A stretch of 64,000 nt of DNA from Atherinomorus stipes (Eukaryota > Chordata > Actinopteri > Atheriniformes > Atherinidae): the NCBI GenBank assembly GCA_023101725.1, contig JALJCO010000163.1, positions 62,001 to 126,000 of the forward strand, read 5' to 3'. The notes beneath the pieces were generated by a model. The model ran no database searches, had not been told where the DNA came from, and saw nothing but the letters and a program-made list of their open reading frames with translations. Below, piece after piece: positions 57,766-64,000 of this stretch; the stretch's first letter is position 1; every line of letters begins with the position of its first letter. The translations under genes and the position numbers were made by a program.

Positions 57766-57857
57766 GACCCCAGCAAGGAGTACTTCAGCCTGAAGTTTGA
57801 CCTCAACGTGGACATCAGCACAGAAATCGTCCCTGCTATGAAAAAGAAGACGCTGAG
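57766..57857 (+). CDS. plekhg5: plekhg5 coding exon e (start of Ras-binding-type domain)
   Basis: This 92-nt exon has a CTCTGCAG acceptor and a GTGAG donor: 30 codons plus two bases. It opens [17 protein letters not shown] and ends VPAMKKKTL. These residues correspond to the first beta strands and the following basic loop of the ubiquitin-fold Ras-binding-like domain of PLEKHG5. Residue-level agreement with the mammalian protein as I remember it is very high. Confidence 0.95.
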
Positions 57858-57933
57858 GTGAGAGGAGGGAAGAGCGGCGGCTGAAACCTAACCCTCCAGC
57901 TCATTCAAACCTGTATTCTCGTCTCTGTATCAG

Positions 57934-58070
57934 AGAGGTTCTAGGTCCGGTGTTCGAGAGGATCGGCATCGAGTTGTCGCGGGTTGACCTGTTCCTGGAT
58001 CAGTCCAACACGCCGCTGTTCCTGCACTTCGAGGCCTATCGTTTTGGAGGACACTACCTCAAAGTTAAAG
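57934..58070 (+). CDS. plekhg5: plekhg5 coding exon f (rest of Ras-binding-type domain)
   Basis: Only 76 bp of intron separate this exon from exon e. It is 137 nt (phase 2 in, phase 1 out). It reads [15 protein letters not shown], then [14 protein letters not shown], then [14 protein letters not shown]. The DQSNTPL and [11 protein letters not shown] phrases are diagnostic of PLEKHG5 and close the ubiquitin-like fold begun in exon e. The donor is GTGAAA. In the family this domain sits N-terminal to the DH-PH module; its exact small-GTPase partner in fish is not shown by the sequence. Confidence 0.95.
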
Positions 58071-58153
58071 GTGAAAACACGCTTAGGACTTCATATGTCC
58101 CAACTAGGGCTGGGCGATAAAGCTCCAAGCTCATAATCTGAAGTATCTGTGCG

Positions 58154-58157
<4 letters not shown>

Positions 58158-58209
<52 letters not shown>
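58158..58209. repeat. (TA)n microsatellite
   Basis: Uninterrupted alternating TA in the intron after exon f. Confidence 0.95.
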
Positions 58210-58212
<3 letters not shown>

Positions 58213-58579
58213 ATGTGCTGCGGGCCAAATAAAATCCCAAACATATTCTGTTAGTGAAAACTTGCAGTCATGAGGATCTTTACTGTCTTTAAGACGCCTC
58301 AGATTTGTGAGGGAGGCAGGTTTCCTGTCACAGCTGCTTTCTGACTCAGAGGTTAAAGGAGTGGATGACATGTGACGTCACAGTGGTGGAGGGAAAAATG
58401 TGTCACTGATCTTTATTTTTGGGAGTTTAATCGAAGTGGAAACCAGTAAGAGATCAAACTTCTGCTGATGTTTAGTCACCAGTATGAAGAATCATTCATC
58501 TTTAAATCTGCTTCACCTGATTCTGCTCTGGACCCAGTCTGGACCTGCACATGGTCTGGACTAGGGATTGACCTGGATA

Positions 58580-58800
58580 CATTTTTTTTTTTTTTGCTTG
58601 TAATAAGCAAACAATTCTGCCAATGGGACAAGCAAAGATTTCTTGATAACATTTCTTGAAATAAGATGCAATGTCTTAAAACAAGATCTTTTATCTCACT
58701 GGATTTTTTCTCGAAGGAATTTTGTCTTATTTTGAGTGTGAGATATTTTAACTAGAAATGAGAAAAATATATTTGCTAAGATTTGAGTTTTTGCCGTGCT
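58580..58800. mobile_element. CACTGCAAAAACTCA-family fragment
   Basis: AATTCTGCCAATGGGACAAG, TTTATCTCACTGG and GCTAAGATTTGAGTTTTTGC match the right arm of 46594-48235. A further piece is at about 59474-59545 (TCTGCCAATGGGACAAGCAA). Confidence 0.75.
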
Positions 58801-59346
58801 TCAAACTCATATAATCGGGTTAAAACGATTTGTTCGGCATTTTTCTTTACACATTTTCTGAAAGTTAAAGTTCATTCCAGTGGCTTCCATCCGTGCGATT
58901 TGTTGGGTGTCAATAACAAAAATGTTAGATTTGAAATGTTCTAGCATTGCACTAAAGCCTAAAGTTTATTTTGAGATTTTTTCTTTTTAAACATGTATAT
59001 GTGAGTATATTTATTTTATTCTTCAAATATAGAGAAATTGCATAACAGCTGGATACATAATTTATTTTGGATACATTTATGTTTTTCACATTTTTCACAT
59101 TTATTTCATGTTGAAAGTATATTTATTTTATTCATATAATGTTTTATACATTGCAAACAGCTGTAAGGTGCGAATTTGTTGCCTATTTTGAATTTGAACG
59201 TTTAGCACAAATTATCAGTGAAGTGTGTTTTGACAGAAATGCTGAATAAAAGCAACGTGTTGATAAAGTATCGTCTGAATAATCGTGATGTCAATATTTA
59301 CCAAAATAATTGTGATGATAATTTTTTTCCATAATTGATCAGCCCT
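58796..59346. mobile_element. Truncated copy of hAT-like element A (30224 family)
   Basis: GGGTTAAAACGATTTGTTCG, GTGTCAATAACAAAAATG and TTTTCCATAATTGATCAGCCCTA follow the order of 30224-30821. The left terminal repeat is absent. It appears to have landed within the CACTGCAAAAA-family sequence. Confidence 0.72.
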
Positions 59347-59712
59347 ACTGCTTTTCACCAGGGTTTACATTTATGCGTTGCTGCTAGTGGTGTGTTCACA
59401 AACCAGTGAAAATGTGGGAAAAAGGGCAGATTTTCTAGTTGGTTACTTCCTATTTAATTTCTGTTTTTCTTCAAAGAATCTGCCAATGGGACAAGCAAAA
59501 ATTTCTTGATAAGATTTCTTGAAATAAGATGCAATGTCTTAAAAGAGTAGAGAAGAGTCACACAAGCTTAATGACCCATTTTCATTTAAATCCGACTCAA
59601 ACTAAGAGACGTTTGACTTTTTCCTGAGTTTTTAAGCTTCACAGAGACTTGAAAACATGCATCGTGCTCTGAAACGATCAACGCTGAACCTTCTTGTTGG
59701 TGGTTCTTGCAG

Positions 59713-59879
59713 CTCGGCCAGGTGACGAGCTGAAGGTGGAGCAGGGTGTGAAGGACTTGCGCTCCCTCAGCCTGCCCAACATGAAGCCCTCCGGAGGGCA
59801 GAGCCCCTACATCCTGACCCCTGCCAGCGAGAAGGTGGCGCACGAATCCCTGGGACGCCGTGAAAGCATCGACCTGTTG
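59713..59879 (+). CDS. plekhg5: plekhg5 coding exon g (linker after the Ras-binding-type domain)
   Basis: This 167-nt exon has a TTCTTGCAG acceptor and a GTTAGT donor. Two bases complete the split codon and 55 codons follow, leaving phase 0. It reads RPGDELKVEQGVKDLRSLSL and ends GRRESIDLL. It corresponds to the mammalian PLEKHG5 stretch with the phrases [20 protein letters not shown] and RRESLDIL. The middle is less conserved and Ser/Pro-rich, as expected for a linker; the RRES string could be a basophilic kinase site (inference). The next exon expected from the mammalian protein (RRRKNMSEFLGE region) is not visible before the window ends. Confidence 0.93.
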
Positions 59880-60584
59880 GTTAGTGACATCATCTGGTCC
59901 TTCTCCTCACTCGTCCCTTCTTCACTCTACGAACTGCTTCGCTCTTCTTCCTTCCGTCCTTGGGCTGGTCAAACATCTCATCTCTTTCACTTCTTTACTT
60001 CACATTTCCCTTATTTTTCTAGAAGAATCCTGGGAATTAGTTTGTGTATTTCCATTCTAGGACTCTTGCATGTGTGTTTTTGACTGGAATACAGTAATGA
60101 GTTCACACACTCCCTGCCACTTCCATGCTTCCTGCAGCCAGAGGAAGCAGCTGTTTTCTAGCTAATGAGAGATGCAAAGAGGCTAAGAGTGGCCTGCAGG
60201 AGGACCGGATCTGCTTGGCTGCCAGACAGAAATCATGGAAATGGGACAGGAGGTCATCGGGTTCAAGCCCTGACCTGTAAGGACGCTACAGCAAAAGCTG
60301 TCGCACATAAACCGCTGACGATTTAGCAGCAACACGGTCATTAAGCGGCCTCTGGCACCGCGGCTGCAGCCCGCTAATGATCAGCTGATCTGTGGAATGC
60401 TGTCGCTTGCATTTCCGTGTTTGTTTTGTCTAGAAAATGTCACGAAATTGGGGAAAGAAAGCAGAAAAATCCTCCTTTTGGTGTGCTTGGAGCCAGTATG
60501 AAGCTGTGTTTGAGACGTTAAGCTCAAAAATAACCAAAAAATAACCATAAAAGCAGGTTTTAACATCTAATGTACATAGACTAC

Positions 60585-61015
60585 GTATTAACCGATGCAA
60601 ATTTTTTATGGGCGATACCGATATTTTCTAATCAGCCTCAGCCGACAGCAAAAACATCCTGCCGATATTTGGGGCTGATATTGCATTTGATTTCCAAATT
60701 ACTATAATGAAGGATACAATGAAAACTAATTTTACAGTGCTTTTCGTTTAAAGAACAAACATAAATAAAAAGAAAATAAACAGGCACTGTAAACACAAAA
60801 GAAAAAAAAGAAAAAAAGAAAAAAAAAACAGAGGAATATATATATATAAGAGGAAAAAAAAAACCACAGAGTAAAAAAAAAAAAAAAAAAAAAAGGTCTG
60901 TAAATTAGGCAGATACACACCCAATGTATCCGCTAAAGCTGATACCAGCAAAAGATGCAAATGTTGGCCTAAAATATCAGCCGGCCGATGTATTGATCTA
61001 TCCTGAATGTAGATG
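60585..61015. mobile_element. Inverted-repeat element, uninterrupted copy of the 44142 family
   Basis: Runs from TTAACCGATGCAAATTTTTT through GCCGATATTTGGGGCTGATA to GGCCGATGTATTGATCTATCC, with poly-A/TATA in the middle. It is the best template in the window for reading the nested copies at 37824 and 44142. Confidence 0.65.
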
Positions 61016-61229
61016 GTGCGATATAAGAAATTCCACATAAAGACATGAAAAAGCTCAGATGAACAGAACAAATGAAGGACGAAAAAGAATTCAATCAAAC
61101 ACGAAGTTTTCTCAAAAGAAAAATAGATTAAAAGATATTCCTGGTACTTTTAGTGTTATATTGTGATAATATAATCACGTATTCCATGAAAAAACCTTAC
61201 AAAACTTGCATTTGTTTCTATATCTATAT

Positions 61230-61527
61230 TTAAAAACATGAATTAGTTCTTTTTTAATTTTAGTTAATGTTATTGAGCCATTGTGGCACCTGTTGACAGG
61301 TATGTTGGTCCACTGTTCATGAGCAAGGTGCTCTAATGTGTCTGGGTTTTCTTTCTTCTTTTTATTTTTTTTTTTCAACCACAACTCAAAATCATTATTT
61401 TGTTTCACTAAATTATAATTTAGTACATTTTTATTTATTATTACTTTAGTTTCTTGTTATTTTCATTCATATTGTGAATTTATAATTTTCTTGAATTGGA
61501 GGGTTTGAATCATTTTGAGGACGACTG
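61230..61527. mobile_element. Right half of a CAGTCGTCC-family MITE
   Basis: TTGACAGGTATGTTGGTCCA, GGTGCTCTAATGTGTCTGG and AATCATTTTGAGGACGACTG in family order, ending before TA. The left half is missing. Confidence 0.8.
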
Positions 61528-62285
61528 TAAGTGACACTGAGTCAGCACAGTCTTAAGTTAACCGAAGTGTCAGTTATGTTCCCCAGACAGAGAAAAATGC
61601 ATCCCTGGACCCCATCAGGGTGTATTATCCTCTTACTGCATGAGTTGCGTGTGGTTACTAAACCATAGAGACTTTGGGTGGATTTTTAGCCTCCAGTGTA
61701 ATAATAGCTGTCTGTGTGTGAACAATGACGTTTGTATGTCTCTTCCTGATTGTACAGTGTCCTCTATCGGTGGTAACTAATATGACCATTGCTGCATTGA
61801 GTTGGAAATGAGTATTAACGTCCTCTGACAACATTTTAAAAACCCTAGACCGGTGGGTTGTGTTTTGGACTTGACCAGCACATATGGGTTGAGTTTGGCA
61901 GGAGTGTTTGGACACCTGTTGCAGCGTGCATTAGGGTGTGCTTTAGCCACTTGGCCTTGGAGTACCGGATGTAGGATCAAGAACTAGATTAAGCTTAATT
62001 TGTGAGATTACACTGTCATTACTTCTAGAAATCATCTTAAGATGGTAACGCTGATGCTGAGGGAATGGCAGACTTGGAAATGACGACGTAAGCTGGACCG
62101 AGGGAGACTAAACTTGTGTGATAAAGGTTGTAAAAGTACAAGTCTTTAAAATGATGGGTGCCTCACCTTTTTCAGAGTACTGTAAACTCTGAGTCTAACG
62201 TTGGCTGGGAAAAAAAGACACTTCCAACTGCAGGTGATCTCAGTAGATGTCTCACACGAACATTTAATATACTGCAAAATGTCCC
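61528..62285. other. Intronic DNA, nothing recognised
   Basis: Unique-looking sequence between two Tc1-type elements. Confidence 0.5.
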
Positions 62286-62865
62286 ACTATACTGCAAAAG
62301 TATTCACTCACCTGCCTCACATCTGAGCTTCAGTGACGTCCCATTCCTGATCCAGAGGGTTCAGGATGACGTTGGTCCACCTTTGCAGCTAGAACAGCTT
62401 CATCTTCTGGAAAGGCTGTCCACAAGGAGCGTTCATGGGAATCTTTGACCATCTTCCAGAAGCACATTTGTGAGGTCACACTGATGTTGGACCAGAAGGC
62501 CTGGCTCTCAGTCTCCGCTCTGATTCGTCCCAAAGGTGTTCTATGGGGTTGAGGTCAGGACTCTGTGCAGGCCAGTCCAGTTCCTCCACACCAGACTCTG
62601 CATCCAGGTCTTTATGGACCTGCTTTGTGGTGCACAGTCATGTTGGAAGAGGGAGGGGCCAGCTCCAAACTGGTCCCACAAAGTTGCACAGGTGGCATCC
62701 ACCACGCTGGAATTCACTGAGCTCCTGAGAGCGACACATTCTTTCACAAGTGTTTGTAAAAACAAAATAAAAAAATGTATACACCTGTGGCCTTGGAAGT
62801 GATGGAACACCTGATTTCCATCATTTGGATGGTGAGCAAATACTTTTGGCAATTACAGTATAGGG
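62286..62865 (-). pseudogene. Tc1-like transposase relic with internal deletion (minus strand)
   Basis: Terminal inverted repeats: ACTATACTGCAAAAGTATTC at the left; the right end, reversed, reads TACTGTAATTGCCAAAAGTA. Minus-strand translation gives KECVALRSSVNSS (near the element's 5' end), joined directly to DQFGAGPSLFQHDCAP and, in another frame, LDWPAQSPDLNPIEHLW from the catalytic C-terminal half. The middle of the transposase (both helix-turn-helix domains and the first catalytic Asp) is deleted. The DLNPIEHLW phrase is diagnostic of Tc1-type DDE transposases. Confidence 0.85.
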
Positions 62866-64000
62866 CTACTTTCTTATAAACTGAAGATAATGTAGTTTCT
62901 GTCCTGCTGTTCAGTGTGTTTGGCACTTGCTCAAGTTAAAGAAGAAAACTTGGCTTGTGATCTTCCATCTTTCTTTGGCTTGAACTAAGTTCTTATTCAC
63001 CTTCTTGGCAGGCCCGGACCCACCTACAGATGAGTTCAGTGATGTATTTACATACGCGAGTCATAAACAGATGTCATTGTTGCTCTGGGCGAACATGTGG
63101 AGGCTCGGTTAAAGGTTTTTACCGACATCTGTGGAGGTTAATCACGAGGGTTAGTCATGGAGCCGAGGCACGAACGCTGCAGGTCGCTGGGGAAAGTGGG
63201 GTTTACTCATCCAGTGTCTCATCTCCTGCACTGGAAGTTTTCAGTATATTGCGTTTTTTTATCCAACAACTTGCAGCGTCATTTTTTCTCTCAGCGATTA
63301 ATGCAGAGGAATTTCAGCGTGAGTCTGCGGCAGGTGACGACTTGTGAGGAAAGTCCTGTCAGGTCTGGGAGGCTGTGGTTTGGTCCAGCAGGTGGCGGTA
63401 ACGAGCTGCAGCTGTGCAGCACCACAGACGAGAACAAGCAAAGTCTATTCAGACCAAAATAAAACCCAAACTGACGCTTTTACGTGAGCCAAGACCAGGC
63501 GATCCAGTTTGGATGCTGGCCTATCACTTGGACATGTGGTACTTGGGTTTCCATGGCAACAGCTCTTCACATCACATTCATGCTCAGAAATTTCTCAAAG
63601 AAGTTTAGATGTTTGACCACCAGATCAGAGAGACTGCATCTAAATCAGGCTCCTCTGCTTTGAAACGGGTATTTTGAGTTTATTATTGCACAGCTGTTGC
63701 ATTTTACGACCTCTGGCTGCGTTGTGATTGGCTGCCGGGAGCTTTGATGATCAGGATTGATTACTTTACGACAGAAATCTTCAGCCAGGCCTTCTGATTG
63801 GTTGGAGATGCATTCCAATCCCGCTGATTGTTTCCATAAAGCGCCGTTGACCCTCTACCTGCATTCTTGAATAATCCATCCCTTTACAGCTGGCGGTATC
63901 TGATCGCCTTCCATGCAGATATGAAACAAGTTAAACTGTGTGATAATCCATGGAGGAGTCTAGTCTGCAGGTTTCTCTGACCTGCTGCAGTCTAACCCCC
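62866..64000. other. Intronic DNA, nothing recognised
   Basis: A possible acceptor (TTCTTGGCAG, 63012) opens a long frame in the phase needed after exon g, but its translation does not resemble PLEKHG5, so it was not accepted as an exon. Confidence 0.5.

Larger units (their letters stand above)
58071..59712 (+). other. plekhg5 intron f-g with microsatellite and MITE fragments
   Basis: This 1.6 kb intron contains a (TA)n run at about 58158-58209, a CACTGCAAAAA-family fragment at 58580-58800, a truncated copy of the 30224 element family at 58796-59346, and a further CACTGCAAAAA-family fragment at about 59474-59545. No coding signal was seen. Confidence 0.8.
14315..64000 (+). other. plekhg5: plekhg5 gene, 5' half (partial, runs off the right edge)
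   Basis: Seven exons on the + strand, read in order with their splice phases, give one continuous protein segment. It matches my memory of vertebrate PLEKHG5 (Syx, Tech, GEF720), a Dbl-family exchange factor for RhoA. In mammals the protein is linked to cell-junction and migration control, synaptic-vesicle autophagy and motor-neuron disease (established knowledge). Visible here are the N-terminal Cys/His-rich segment, an acidic then Arg/Lys-rich linker, and the ubiquitin-like Ras-binding-type domain. The DH and PH domains and the C-terminal tail are not in the window. The first visible exon starts with two bases of a split codon, so at least one coding exon lies upstream. Exons cluster within 5.5 kb (54.4-59.9 kb) except the first, which stands 40 kb upstream. 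Conserved phrases in several independent exons make the identification strong. Confidence 0.93.
59880..64000 (+). other. plekhg5 intron after exon g (incomplete)
   Basis: It starts with the GTTAGT donor. A search by eye for the expected next exon (KNMSEFLGE phrase) up to 64000 found nothing, so at least 4.1 kb of intron remain. It holds an inverted-repeat element (60585-61015), a truncated Tc1-like MITE (61230-61527) and a Tc1 relic (62286-62865). The rest looks unique. Confidence 0.75.

Noticed and set aside
63013..63347. Possible next plekhg5 exon after an acceptor-like TTCTTGGCAG, open in the right phase
   Set aside because: The translation bears no resemblance to the PLEKHG5 region expected after exon g (KNMSEFLGE and following) and no matching donor was convincing.

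Overview
The window is a stretch of a ray-finned (teleost) fish genome, probably a spiny-rayed fish. It shows vertebrate-type split exons with GT-AG junctions, long AT-rich introns, tRNA-derived SINEs, Tc1-like transposon relics and dense short inverted-repeat DNA transposons of the kind common in fish. There is no sign of a bacterial, viral or plasmid source.

One protein-coding gene can be supported: the 5' half of plekhg5 (Syx/Tech family, a RhoA-directed guanine nucleotide exchange factor), on the + strand. Seven coding exons are visible: 14315-14391, 54432-54573, 57205-57304, 57480-57540, 57766-57857, 57934-58070 and 59713-59879. They join in frame and encode a Cys/His-rich N-terminal module, an acidic then basic linker, and a ubiquitin-fold Ras-binding-type domain. 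The DH and PH catalytic part lies beyond base 64000, and the first exon(s) lie upstream or were not recognised. The first visible intron is about 40 kb and cuts the Cys/His module in two. Two candidate alternative exons inside it (near 35.8 kb and 37.2 kb) are proposed at low confidence.

Almost everything else is transposon-derived or apparently unique noncoding DNA. Several families can be defined from the sequence by terminal inverted repeats and target-site duplications (TSDs). (1) A foldback MITE begins TAGGGGTGGG, makes 8-bp TSDs and carries TCTCGCGAGA-like palindromes. (2) Other 8-bp-TSD, hAT-like elements lie at 3660, 20332, 21532, 22107, 23197 and 30224. (3) TTAA-target elements start AGGG or AGG (1760, 31910, 33916, 41987, 46995). 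(4) Tc1/mariner-like MITEs with TA target and CAGTCGTCC ends lie at 7385, 9690, 26529, 38240, 49488 and 61230. (5) Degraded Tc1 transposase relics lie at 15011 and 62286. (6) tRNA-derived SINEs lie at 47811 (+) and 52858 (-). Nesting is extensive and its order can often be read from the TSDs.

Layout: 1-14.3 kb is upstream or 5' noncoding DNA with nested MITEs. 14.3-54.4 kb is exon a plus the giant repeat-rich intron. 54.4-59.9 kb holds the clustered exons b-g. 59.9-64 kb is the start of the next intron. No CRISPR array, operon, stand-alone tRNA or rRNA gene was seen. The most interesting signals are the decayed CGCG-box palindromes in the foldback MITE, the two MITEs sharing one triplicated target, paralogous empty sites that confirm insertions, and an in-frame, stop-free 225-bp plekhg5 intron.
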